Positions 18,748 through 26,615 of a stretch of 64,000 bases of DNA are shown here, piece by piece; within the stretch, counting starts at the first letter, position 1; every line of letters starts with the position of its first letter. Under the pieces are notes generated by a model. It was given only the letters and a program-made list of their open reading frames with translations, made no database searches and was not told where the DNA came from. The translations under genes and the position numbers were made by a program. Source of the stretch: Shimia sagamensis (GTDB taxonomy: Bacteria; Pseudomonadota; Alphaproteobacteria; Rhodobacterales; Rhodobacteraceae); the NCBI RefSeq assembly GCF_900182745.1, contig NZ_FXTY01000004.1:1-64000 (forward strand), written 5' to 3'.

Positions 18748-18900
18748 CTGTTCCCCCTCCTCTATACATGCCTTGAACACCACTCTGGTCTGGCCAATCA
18801 ACTGATATCCTAGGATCACAGAATCGCCATGTCAACTAATAACCCAGTTGCGACTTCGCAAAAAAGATGTCATGTCATGTGAGAAAGAGGAACATTGGGA
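18748..18900. promoter_or_regulatory. Divergent control region between uxaC and the GntR regulator
   Basis: This 153-base region holds both promoters. Two imperfect or short palindromes are candidate GntR sites: TGGTCTGGCCA (18786-18796, symmetric except one pair) and ATCCTAGGAT (18807-18816, perfect). Neither is repeated elsewhere in the module, so the operator assignment is tentative. Confidence 0.4.
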
Positions 18901-19638
18901 ATGAAAAAATCCGTGGCAAATGCACCTAAGAAACACGATGAAGACTTGCCTCTTCCGGTCATTCAGCAAGCCACGACGCCAAGCGTTGCTGACCAAATCT
19001 TTGATGCACTAAGTCAACGAATTTTATCATTAAAGCTCCCTCCGAGTACTAAAATTTCCGAGGCTGAGGTCGCCAAGCAAATGGGTGTCTCGCGCCAACC
19101 AGTACGCGAAGCATTCAAGCGTCTTGCAAAGCTAGGCTTTTTGTACATTCGCCCCCAGAGCAGTACGACAGTAAGCTTGATTTCAGAAAATGCTGTCTTG
19201 CGTGCGCGGTTTATTCGCACTGCGCTTGAGGTGAAAACCTCCCGCACAGCTGCTGACACATTGGATTCAGGCGGGCTTGCGGCACTTGCGGCGCTAATCG
19301 AGGATCAAAAAGCGGCGATCGCCGCCAAAGACCGAGAAAAGTTCCACGCTCTGGACGATGCGTTTCATCGTGAAATATGTGTGCAATCTGGCGTCGGATA
19401 TGTTTGGAATTTGATCCATGAAAACAAGGCCCATATGGACCGTGTTCGGATGCTAACATTGGATTCGGCTTCACAGCATTTGGCGCTTGATGATCATATT
19501 AGGATATTTAGCGCCCTAACGTCGCACGATGCTAATGCTGTTGAGCTGGCGATGACAGACCACTTGTCACGTATCTTGATCCACATAGAGGCGATCAAGG
19601 CCGACAACCACAATTGGTTCACCGAGGACACCCAATGA
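18901..19638 (+). CDS. GntR-family (FadR subgroup, FCD domain) regulator of the uronate module
   Basis: This 245-residue repressor-type protein has an N-terminal winged helix-turn-helix (about 30-95; KISEAEVAKQMGVSRQPVRE, then AFKRLAKLG). The C-terminal FCD ligand domain has metal-site residues in DDAFHREICVQSG and the later HIRIFSAL. It is transcribed away from uxaC and overlaps kdgK by four bases (ATGA), so it is linked to both arms of the module. The likely effector is a uronate or KDG-type intermediate. ATG 18901 is preferred over TTG 18895 because of AGAGGA upstream. Confidence 0.85.
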   Translation: MKKSVANAPKKHDEDLPLPVIQQATTPSVADQIFDALSQRILSLKLPPSTKISEAEVAKQMGVSRQPVREAFKRLAKLGFLYIRPQSSTTVSLISENAVLRARFIRTALEVKTSRTAADTLDSGGLAALAALIEDQKAAIAAKDREKFHALDDAFHREICVQSGVGYVWNLIHENKAHMDRVRMLTLDSASQHLALDDHIRIFSALTSHDANAVELAMTDHLSRILIHIEAIKADNHNWFTEDTQ

Positions 19639-20540
19639 CCCGTATCGTCGCGATTGGCGAATGCATGGTTGAGTTGGCCCCAACAGGGCCAACTGCTGAG
19701 TACCGTATGGGGTTTGCGGGCGATACCTTGAACACATCTTGGTACCTCCGCCAGCTATTGGGGCCAGAAGATCAGGTAGACTATTTTACCGCCCTCGGCG
19801 CAGACACACTGTCCGACCAGATGATGTATTTTTTGACGCAATCAAGTATTGGAACGGATCATATCATCAGACGCGGTGATCTGACTGTTGGGCTGTATAT
19901 GATCCAGTTGGCCGAGGGCGAGCGCAGTTTCAACTATTGGCGTGGACAAAGTGCCGCCCGCACACTTGCGCAAGACGCCGCCACCTTGACCCAAGCCATG
20001 ATAGGTGCGGATATTGCCTATTTCTCGGGAATTACCCTCGCCATCCTACCGCCTCAGGATCGCGAGCGATTGCTAGACGTATTGCGACAGTTTCGCACCA
20101 ACGGTGGGTCCGTGGTTTTCGACCCCAACCTTCGTCGGCGGCTCTGGGATTCCGCTGGTGAGATGACATCAGCAGTAATGGCGGCTGGCGCAGTCAGTGA
20201 CATCGTGCTGCCATCACATGAGGATGAAAAAAGTTGGTTTGGAGACACCAGCCCCAACGCCACCGCACAGCGCTATGCCGAACAAGGCGCGGATATTGTT
20301 GTTGTCAAGAACGGACCCGGCCAAATTGTAACGATAACCAATGGGGAGCTCAGCATGCACACCCCTGTAAACGTTGCCGATATTGTAGACACCACGGCCG
20401 CGGGAGATTCGTTCAACGCGGGCTTTATCGCCAGCAGAATGCAAGGGCACAACCTTGCTGAGGCGATCACCGCTGCCAGTACACTTGCAGCCCAGGTAAT
20501 CCAATTCCGCGGTGCGCTAATACAGCTGCCCTCATCCTGA
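19635..20540 (+). CDS. kdgK: 2-keto-3-deoxygluconate kinase (PfkB family)
   Basis: This 301-residue ribokinase-family sugar kinase is expected to phosphorylate 2-keto-3-deoxygluconate to KDPG. It shows the N-terminal RIVAIGECMVEL, the GFAGDTLNTSWYL glycine motif, FDPNLRRRLW, and the C-terminal anion-hole/catalytic motif DTTAAGDSFNAGF. Its start overlaps the regulator stop. KDPG aldolase is not in the window and must be supplied elsewhere. Confidence 0.88.
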   Translation: MTRIVAIGECMVELAPTGPTAEYRMGFAGDTLNTSWYLRQLLGPEDQVDYFTALGADTLSDQMMYFLTQSSIGTDHIIRRGDLTVGLYMIQLAEGERSFNYWRGQSAARTLAQDAATLTQAMIGADIAYFSGITLAILPPQDRERLLDVLRQFRTNGGSVVFDPNLRRRLWDSAGEMTSAVMAAGAVSDIVLPSHEDEKSWFGDTSPNATAQRYAEQGADIVVVKNGPGQIVTITNGELSMHTPVNVADIVDTTAAGDSFNAGFIASRMQGHNLAEAITAASTLAAQVIQFRGALIQLPSS

Positions 20541-21338
20541 TACATCGATGAACGTCCGCTATAATAGAATAGTCCGCGTCCATGAGACGTTCTGCAACGC
20601 GGCTTTTCCACCGATTTTTGTTTTCATAGTTGTGGTGTTGCTTACTCACTAAGTAGCTCGCACTCCGGCCCTTCGGTTCTGCGTTCGAGCTACGCGTTTC
20701 GCCAGGGGCATCCCCCTGGACCCTGGCCGCCTGCGGCGGCCTTGGGAGACGTCCAACTCTCCCAAACCCTCACGGGGCTTTCAGCCCGAGAAAGGGAGGT
20801 TTCGCCCACCCCTTTCAGCCCCACTCGCAGGGGCGTCGTTCGCCACTCCCCCTGCACCCGCTGGCAGCCTATCCAGCTTGGACCAATGAGAGGACTTCCC
20901 TCTCTGGACACTCTAAGGCAAGGACCACTCGCCGTCTGTCCCTGCACCCTGTCCGGCGCCCCCGACAGAAAGCGCGAGACCAACATCACTCTTGTTCGAC
21001 GCTCAGCCACTTTAGTGGGTGATGCGGCTAACCGCTGAGCCCTTATTACCGTATGCTGCGCCAGTCACGAGCGGCAGCAATGCGCAGGAAGCGGAATTTG
21101 CAAAGCTCACCTTTCAGCCTTGCCCCGCTGCATTCGACTGCTGCGTTGCCACAGGAGAAGCGGTCGTTGATGGGAGGTGCGGCGAACTGTTGGGTGCAGA
21201 GGCCAGCTGAGCGGGACCTTTCAGACCTTCGCTACAAGAGCGTAAATGTCAGGTTCGGCGAACGGTCAACAAATGGGCGCTTTTGAAATCAGCCTATTAT
21301 TCAGTTTGAGGCGGGATACTCCTGATCCGAAATGACAG
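20541..21338. other. Noncoding GC-rich, hairpin-rich block followed by repeat copy A
   Basis: No gene is supported. From about 20655 to 21030 the sequence is GC-rich and dense in short perfect hairpins, for example CCAGGGG/CCCCTGG (20702-20719) and a GGCCGC/GCGGCC pair near 20725-20741. Frames through it are Pro/Arg-rich and lack motifs. From 21051 to about 21290 lies copy A of a repeat that recurs in inverse orientation at 25.37-25.75 kb. The block separates the uronate module from the uncharacterised genes. Confidence 0.5.
21051..21290 (+). repeat. Dispersed repeat, copy A
   Basis: It starts GCTGCGCCAGTCACGAGCGG, continues with AATGCGCAG and TTTGCAAA, and about 50 bases later has GAGAAGCGGTCGTTGATG with GGACCTTTC. 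The same order is read on the minus strand at 25752-25560. The copies are diverged but collinear. Further partial relatives occur at 9.24 and 25.38 kb. Confidence 0.6.
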
Positions 21339-21998
21339 TTAAGGTTGTGCAACCAGCGCGGCCGCGATGTTTCCGAGAGAAGTGTTAAAAAACCAATCTC
21401 GGTGCAGTAATTCACCATTTACGATGTAGAGATTTTCTACTTCATAAAACTGATACGTCCCGTCCTCATCAGGAATACGAACTCGGCTGGCTACCCCGGT
21501 TTCGGCGGCCTCCGCGCCGCTCACGTCAAACAGCTTAAAGTAATCCTCATTGGAGGTCAGCGCCGCTTGCCTTAAGATTGCAACCACCTCTTCTTCTTCG
21601 GTGATCCTCTCATCGACAAAATAGCAGCCAGCTTCCACCCCGCCGACCGTGACCGCCGTGCCAGCAGCAACAAACAATGTAATTGGCGCAGTAAGGACGG
21701 CCAGCACACTTGCCGCAAATCCACTCCCTCCGATGATACCTACGGTCCCAGCTCCTGAAGCCCCGGCAAGCGTCGAACCCAACATCACTGATCCGCCGGC
21801 TGCGTGTGGAAAGAAATAAAGCCCCCCTAAAGCCATTGTAGCGGGGCCAACGGATGCCCCGGTACCACCAGCGGCGACAACTGCAGTTGCGGCTGTGGGG
21901 CTGGCCAACTGGCTGAGCCGATAGTCACAAACCCCGGAAAATGCGCTCGTAACCCAAACAAGCGAAAGGACAGTGCTAAGATTTAAACTTCTAATCAC
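21339..21998 (-). CDS. Uncharacterised small secreted glycine-rich protein
   Basis: This 219-residue protein starts at a GTG with GCGAGGC upstream. Residues 1-21 form a likely signal peptide (LSTVLSLVWVTSAFS). Residues about 33-125 are rich in Gly, Ala and hydrophobics, with two or three helix-like stretches that could insert in a membrane. The remainder is acidic and mixed, with an EEEE run (DERITEEEEVVAI) and the C-terminal YEVENLYIVNGELLHRDWFF. I recognise no family. It is co-oriented with the zinc-ribbon and large secreted protein genes but lies 490 bases away from them. Confidence 0.55.
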   Translation of the reverse strand: MIRSLNLSTVLSLVWVTSAFSGVCDYRLSQLASPTAATAVVAAGGTGASVGPATMALGGLYFFPHAAGGSVMLGSTLAGASGAGTVGIIGGSGFAASVLAVLTAPITLFVAAGTAVTVGGVEAGCYFVDERITEEEEVVAILRQAALTSNEDYFKLFDVSGAEAAETGVASRVRIPDEDGTYQFYEVENLYIVNGELLHRDWFFNTSLGNIAAALVAQP

Positions 21999-22491
21999 TG
22001 GCCCAGCCTCGCTTAAAAATCATTCCCGATACTCTTCGTCCTACGAGACCAGTAGATCAAGCACTTTAGCTCGCGTCGCTGGGCGAGTGTACCCGCTCAG
22101 GCCCCAACCAGACTATTAACTGCTCCAGTAGACTCCACCAGAACCCCTCGTTTTGGGCGCGGCCTCAAACCAATTCAATTTACGCTGCCAAAAACCCCAT
22201 TCAAAACCTCGGTTGTTGTCGAAGGTTCTTGACTGCGTGACGATAACAGGCATTCGTGGAGATGCAGAATATCGATAATCTGGGTTCCAAGTCGCCTTGC
22301 GGCAGTGCGGCCCAGATTCCGGGCCTCAGCGTCCTTGGAGGTGGGCTCCGAGGACCGTTGTCAGCCCTGAGCAGTCATGACAGCTCATCCACTCGTCTGG
22401 AGAGCGGACCTTTGCCGCAACGCATTCCAGCGCGGGAAGCATTGAGAAATACTACCAAGCATTTTTCAACACTTCTTGGGTAATTTCTTCA
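21999..22491. other. Noncoding gap; no convincing gene
   Basis: A 45-codon minus-strand frame (22116-22253, beginning MPVIVTQSRTF and rich in Trp/Phe) is the only notable frame and matches nothing I recognise. A segment near 22399-22425 resembles the dispersed repeat text (GCGGACCTTTGC). No terminator or RNA gene was seen. Confidence 0.4.
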
Positions 22492-23001
22492 TCAATAGAA
22501 GTGGTCGCGCAACATCCCGATGATAGCCGCTGCAACCAAGACCGCTGCAGCGGTCAGAAAAACTAGAACCGGGGTCTTAACCATCCCCAGATCCAGTAGC
22601 TTGTCGAATTTTTTTCGTGTGTCGGCCTCGGGTTTGGTTGTGTCGACGGGGTCCTGCGGGTCAACAAAAGGATGGGTCCAGTGCCTAATTATCGACAACA
22701 GGTTGGTCAGTCCGCCGATACCGACAAACAGCCCGATCACCACATAGCTGAACAGGCTGGGAAATCTGTCATGCCACAAAAACAGATAGATTAGCCCGAC
22801 GCTGACAATGGCCCAGACCCAGAAATACAAGCCAATGAACCCCACCGCATCGATCTTTAACTCCTCACCACAACTAACGCATTTATAGCGCCGATCAGTG
22901 CGGTAGGCGTATTCTTCCAGTGGCATCGGAGCCATTATCCCTTCGGCGCAATTGCTGCATTTCCGGCTTGGGGTCGGCGGCGCGGTTTCAACATTGCTCA
23001 C
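22492..23001 (-). CDS. Uncharacterised zinc-ribbon membrane protein
   Basis: This 169-residue protein starts at GTG with a strong AAGGAG ribosome site. Residues 15-44 carry two CxxC pairs (C15/C18 and C41/C44) arranged as a treble-clef or ribbon zinc site. Hydrophobic helices lie at about 53-75, 83-106 and 145-165, with a charged loop (DTTKPEADTRKKFDKL) between the second and third. The layout suggests a cytosolic zinc ribbon on a three-helix membrane anchor. It follows the 687-residue secreted protein gene by 63 bases in the same orientation, so the two are probably one transcript. No function assigned. Confidence 0.65.
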   Translation of the reverse strand: MSNVETAPPTPSRKCSNCAEGIMAPMPLEEYAYRTDRRYKCVSCGEELKIDAVGFIGLYFWVWAIVSVGLIYLFLWHDRFPSLFSYVVIGLFVGIGGLTNLLSIIRHWTHPFVDPQDPVDTTKPEADTRKKFDKLLDLGMVKTPVLVFLTAAAVLVAAAIIGMLRDHFY

Positions 23002-23064
23002 GAGGTGCTCCTTTGGTCTTTTGGGGCTGGTTTCGGCAGAAAATGGCGCGTGGCAGTTGTGGTC

Positions 23065-25128
23065 TCACGGGGTCGAGCATGGCGATTTTTTGCGCAAGTA
23101 GCCAAAATTGGAGCAGACGTTCTCCCAATCGGCGTGGTAGCCCTTGCGCTTGGAATGGCTGGTTAGGTTGCCGCGGCGGTCCCATGTTTTTTTTGTGAAT
23201 TCACTTAGCAAAGACCTGCGACCACCATTGGAATAGTAAAGTGCATAATCGTCTCCACCTACCCGGTTTGCTGTTTCCTCTGCAATCAGCACACAGCTGT
23301 CTTTGATAAACTCCAATTTATCATACGTTTCATAGCCATCGTAGGGGAGGCCGTATTTCACCAAACGGATGATGTCATATTCGACGTTGTCTTCAGTATA
23401 GGTGACATTGCCGACACCTTCGCTGACGTAGTCGTTCTTTTGATAACCAACTTCGAATTCGTCACCCAAAACCGGAACTCCACAAATCTCACCTTCAATG
23501 CCGGCTTCATAGGCATTGCTGGACCCATTTTGAGGGGGTGACAAGTCTGCGGTATTCGAGCCCCCGGTTGTACGGTCATAAGTGAGGCTGGAGTCACCTT
23601 CGACAGCCTCAAAGACATCGGTGGTTTGGCCCCAGCTGTCATCGCCTTCGCCGCTGTCGCCTTCTTCGATGCTGATCACCTCAAAGAAGCTTTCCGCCTG
23701 ATAGTCCTCAATCTGCTCGTAGCTGGCACCAACATCGGTCATCACCTCGACAAACACGCTGGCCCGGCGCGCTGCTGTGGCGGCGCGTTCGACCTTGGCT
23801 GCGGCAATGGCTTCGGGATCATAGATCAGATCCTGCGAGAGGACTTTGTAGCGTTGTTGCCAAACCAGGGTGGCAAATTCATTGACACCGGCAACTTGGC
23901 CCCGCACCACCAACCCCAGAAGACGTTGATGATGAACGCCTTCTTCTTTTACTCGGATGCGAAAAGCGGTGTAATCATCGTTGGTCCATTCAAAGCCGCG
24001 TTTGTCACCAACAAAGGGGGGCTCGGACATTTCGAATCCCGAAGGGTAGGTAACAGTGCCATAGAGCATATCGCCAGCATCAACTTTACGGACCATTTCA
24101 ACTTGCATCTGGCTCGAGAGGCCATCGGTGATTTTGACAGTTTTCTCCCAGATCGCAGTACGCCCCAATCCATCGGTCACTTCCAACACCATGGTGTCAC
24201 GCAGACCAGCCACGTCGACCGGGGGTTCCAAGGTCAAAGAAAACAGGGGGTCACCAAGGTTCCAGGTCGACGTCCCCTCATTGGTAATCGTCATTCCGGG
24301 AAGCTCACTCATCAGGTGTGCGTTAATCGGGGGCACGGCCCAATCCGACATATAGGCGGCAAACCGGGTTTGGTGGGCACTTTGCTTATCCACATAGGCT
24401 GGGATCGATCCAGGCACTTCAGTGGTTACCGAAAGAGGCGCATCAATGACGCTAAAGGCAAATCGTTGCAGGTCTTCTTCAACATCTTCACCATCCTCCC
24501 GCCGAAAAATGCCGAGCAATATGTGATAGTCGCCGGGCAACAGATGCGCTGTAGGCAGTTGAAAGTGACCGCTGGTGTTGCGTCGACCAGTCTCGGTTGT
24601 ATAGGAATCAAAATTCACCGGAGCTTTCAGGTAGGCCACTTTGGGCCAGTCTTCGTAGCTGGTGCCTTTCCATTTAAGGTATAGGTTGTCAGTGCCATCC
24701 AATTCCAACAATACATCTTCAGACAGACTATTTTTGGCATTGTTCTGGGCGCTATATAGACGGGTGCGCCGTTTCCATTTGATGTGTTTGGGCCGCTCCA
24801 GCTCGATCCAAATCCGCAGCTCGGCGCCTTGGGGAATGCGCGCACCGGATTGAACCTCATAGGGTCGTATAAAATCCGCATCGTTCAAATCGGGGTAGTT
24901 GTCGGCAACCAAACTGCTGCTGAAGGTGACTTGCAACGGTGCCAGGGAGATCAGATCGCTGGGCGAAGTATCGTCTTCGGCTTCCAGTTCGAATTCATTG
25001 TCGAGAATTATGTCATCAAACAGTTCATCGCTCTGCGCCATGACCACCGCGCTGTTGCATGCCAGAAGCGCTGTCAGCGCAACAGCCTTCATCGTCGTTT
25101 TAAACAAATGCCTAAACCCCCGTGTCAT
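23065..25128 (-). CDS. Uncharacterised large secreted protein
   Basis: This 687-residue protein has a signal peptide (core MKAVALTALLACNSAVVMAQ at residues 13-32). An acidic linker follows, then about 400 residues of mostly beta-strand text with Ig-like patterns (GDYHILLGIFRRED, PLFSLTLEPPVD). A short alanine-rich helix lies near 455-475, then a Ser/Gly/Asp-rich linker. The C-terminal domain has Cys residues in GEICGVPVLG, KDSCVLIAEE and near the end, plus strand repeats such as GYETYDKLEFIKDS. I recognise no family. It is probably periplasmic, surface-attached or exported, and is likely co-transcribed with the zinc-ribbon protein. An alternative start is ATG 25092. Confidence 0.65.
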   Translation of the reverse strand: MTRGFRHLFKTTMKAVALTALLACNSAVVMAQSDELFDDIILDNEFELEAEDDTSPSDLISLAPLQVTFSSSLVADNYPDLNDADFIRPYEVQSGARIPQGAELRIWIELERPKHIKWKRRTRLYSAQNNAKNSLSEDVLLELDGTDNLYLKWKGTSYEDWPKVAYLKAPVNFDSYTTETGRRNTSGHFQLPTAHLLPGDYHILLGIFRREDGEDVEEDLQRFAFSVIDAPLSVTTEVPGSIPAYVDKQSAHQTRFAAYMSDWAVPPINAHLMSELPGMTITNEGTSTWNLGDPLFSLTLEPPVDVAGLRDTMVLEVTDGLGRTAIWEKTVKITDGLSSQMQVEMVRKVDAGDMLYGTVTYPSGFEMSEPPFVGDKRGFEWTNDDYTAFRIRVKEEGVHHQRLLGLVVRGQVAGVNEFATLVWQQRYKVLSQDLIYDPEAIAAAKVERAATAARRASVFVEVMTDVGASYEQIEDYQAESFFEVISIEEGDSGEGDDSWGQTTDVFEAVEGDSSLTYDRTTGGSNTADLSPPQNGSSNAYEAGIEGEICGVPVLGDEFEVGYQKNDYVSEGVGNVTYTEDNVEYDIIRLVKYGLPYDGYETYDKLEFIKDSCVLIAEETANRVGGDDYALYYSNGGRRSLLSEFTKKTWDRRGNLTSHSKRKGYHADWENVCSNFGYLRKKSPCSTP

Positions 25129-25376
25129 CGCTATCCACGGTTGAGCGTTTTTAAGAAAACAACAAGCGTCAGAACACCCTTGCTATGACTTTTCCGACAA
25201 CTGCGGCAAAATCACCAGTCCTTGCATAGATCATTGGAGCTAATGCAGGCTGCCCAACACGCGATCGTTATGTGGGTGTATACAACCCGATCCAAGTTTA
25301 ACGATTGGCAAAGTCACGCAGAAAACGACGAGTACTTGCGACTTAACTGAAAGGCGGCTTTGGAAATTTCAATAAT

Positions 25377-25426
25377 TTTGCAAACCTCGCTTTCTGCGCA
25401 TTGCCGCTCTTAGTGATTGACGCAGC
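25377..25426 (-). repeat. Dispersed repeat core, copy B2
   Basis: Read on the minus strand: GCTGCGTCAATCACTAAGAG, then CGGCAATGCGCAGAAAGCG and TTTGCAAA. It is collinear with copy A and about 50 bases long here, continuing into less similar text. Confidence 0.6.
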
Positions 25427-25559
25427 GAGTGGGGTCCACTCTGGCAGGGTCTGAATGGCCGCTTTAGCCAGGTCGAAGCTTTACCTTCGCAACCGCAGAG
25501 AAAGGCAACTCTCCCACCATTGTGTTGAAACGCCATGTCTGCTTTGGGCTGGGAGCGGC

Positions 25560-25752
25560 CATTGAAGCCATAGCGGTGAACGGCAGAAAGGTCCGCACTG
25601 CTGCCCTTCAACCCCCAAGTTTCGCTGCATCTCTCATCAATGACCGCTTCTCACGCGGCGTTGCAGCGTTAACAGGCTATGTTCCCAGGCCAAAAGGTAG
25701 ACTTTGCAAAGGTCGTTGTCTGCGCATTGCCGCCATATGACTTTGGCGCAGC
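25560..25752 (-). repeat. Dispersed repeat, copy B1
   Basis: On the minus strand it has GCTGCGCCAAAGTCATATGG, AATGCGCAG and TTTGCAAA, followed by GAGAAGCGGTCATTGATGAG and CGGACCTTTC. This is the same order and similar spacing as copy A at 21051-21290, but inverted. A and B1 thus flank the three uncharacterised genes. Confidence 0.6.
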
Positions 25753-25867
25753 AACGTTCAATCGGGTTCTTCCAGACCGCAGAGGCGGTGCCGCAATTCG
25801 ATGATAATGTGCCTGGTCAACGCCGGGTTGTCGTTGTGGGAGGGAGAGGTGGATAGGAGGATCAGTT

Positions 25868-26500
25868 ATGGAAACACCAAACTTACCTGCCATTCGGGCG
25901 CTACGCCCTGCCTGGAACAAGGGACGGATCGTCGGTCAGAAGCGACCACTCAAGCCCAAACACGTCTGGGCAATCAGGGTTCGATTAGAATTGGCTGAGA
26001 GCCATCGCGACTTAGCGCTCTTTAATTTGGCCATCGACAGCAAGTTACGCGGCTGCGATCTGGTCAAAATGAAGGTCGTCGATGTAATGGCGTCAGGTCA
26101 AATCAAGGAACGCGCTTCGATTCTGCAAAGCAAGACGCAAAAACCTGTCCGCTTCGAAATCTCCGAAGGCACCCGCGCCTCACTCGAAAAGTGGATGCAA
26201 GACCCGCTGATGGTTGGATCCGCACACCTCTGGCCTGGCCGGTTTCACGAACGCCTTCATATCTCCACCCGCCAATATGCGCGAATCGTCCGTGACTGGG
26301 TGACGTCGATTGGCCTTGAGGCAAGCGCATACGGCACTCATTCGATGCGAAGGACCAAGGTAACGCAAATCTACAAAAAGACGGGCAACCTTCGCGCAGT
26401 GCAGCTGCTGTTGGGCCATACGAAGATGGACAGCACTGTTCGATACCTCGGCGTCGAGCTTGAGGATGCCCTTGCGATTGCAGAGGCCATAGAAATCTAA
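25868..26500 (+). CDS. Minimal tyrosine recombinase (FimB-sized)
   Basis: This 210-residue protein consists essentially of a catalytic domain. Candidate active-site residues are Arg61 (SKLRGCDL), Lys89 in QSKTQK, His158 and Arg161 (HSMRR), His184 (LGHTK) and the nucleophile Tyr193 (VRYLG). The core-binding domain of longer integrases is missing, as in FimB/FimE invertases. AGGAGGATCAGTT gives a strong ribosome site for ATG 25868. It lies just outside the inverted repeats flanking the 21.3-25.1 kb genes. It could be a DNA inversion enzyme or a widespread orphan integrase; its target cannot be told from sequence. Confidence 0.8.
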   Translation: METPNLPAIRALRPAWNKGRIVGQKRPLKPKHVWAIRVRLELAESHRDLALFNLAIDSKLRGCDLVKMKVVDVMASGQIKERASILQSKTQKPVRFEISEGTRASLEKWMQDPLMVGSAHLWPGRFHERLHISTRQYARIVRDWVTSIGLEASAYGTHSMRRTKVTQIYKKTGNLRAVQLLLGHTKMDSTVRYLGVELEDALAIAEAIEI

Positions 26501-26504
26501 GGAA

Positions 26505-26532
26505 TCTGGGCCGTCTTCACTGACGGCCCAGA
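26505..26532 (+). terminator. Hairpin after the recombinase gene
   Basis: Arms TCTGGGCCGTC (26505-26515) and GACGGCCCAGA (26522-26532) pair perfectly over 11 bases around a six-base loop, five bases after the stop codon. A clear T-run is missing, so it may be a factor-assisted or bidirectional terminator between convergent genes. Confidence 0.55.
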
Positions 26533-26615
26533 GCCGCCGTTGACCAGCTTTCCGTCCAATGTCTAGCCCGTCTTGGAAGCCGACACGGATGAAACACATT
26601 GCTGGCTTTTTGCGA

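Larger units (their letters stand above)
25129..25867. other. Noncoding gap carrying repeat copies B2 and B1
   Basis: No gene is supported. Repeat cores occur at 25377-25426 and 25703-25752, both in minus orientation. Between them (about 25560-25660) is the distal part matching copy A. The last 100 bases lead into the tyrosine recombinase and end with an AGGAGG ribosome site. Confidence 0.5.

Noticed and set aside
18807-18816. ATCCTAGGAT as a confident GntR operator
   Set aside because: Perfect but short and unique in the window; listed only as a candidate within the divergent region.
20742-21038. 98-codon Pro/Arg-rich frame in the hairpin block
   Set aside because: No ribosome site or family; composition follows GC-rich inverted repeats, so treated as noncoding.
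22256-22483. 75-codon plus-strand frame
   Set aside because: Low-complexity Ser/Gly/Leu text with part of the dispersed repeat inside; no ribosome site.
23626-24684. 352-codon plus-strand frame
   Set aside because: Antisense to the 687-residue secreted protein, which has a signal peptide and continuous protein-like composition; the plus-strand text is His/Gln-rich shadow.
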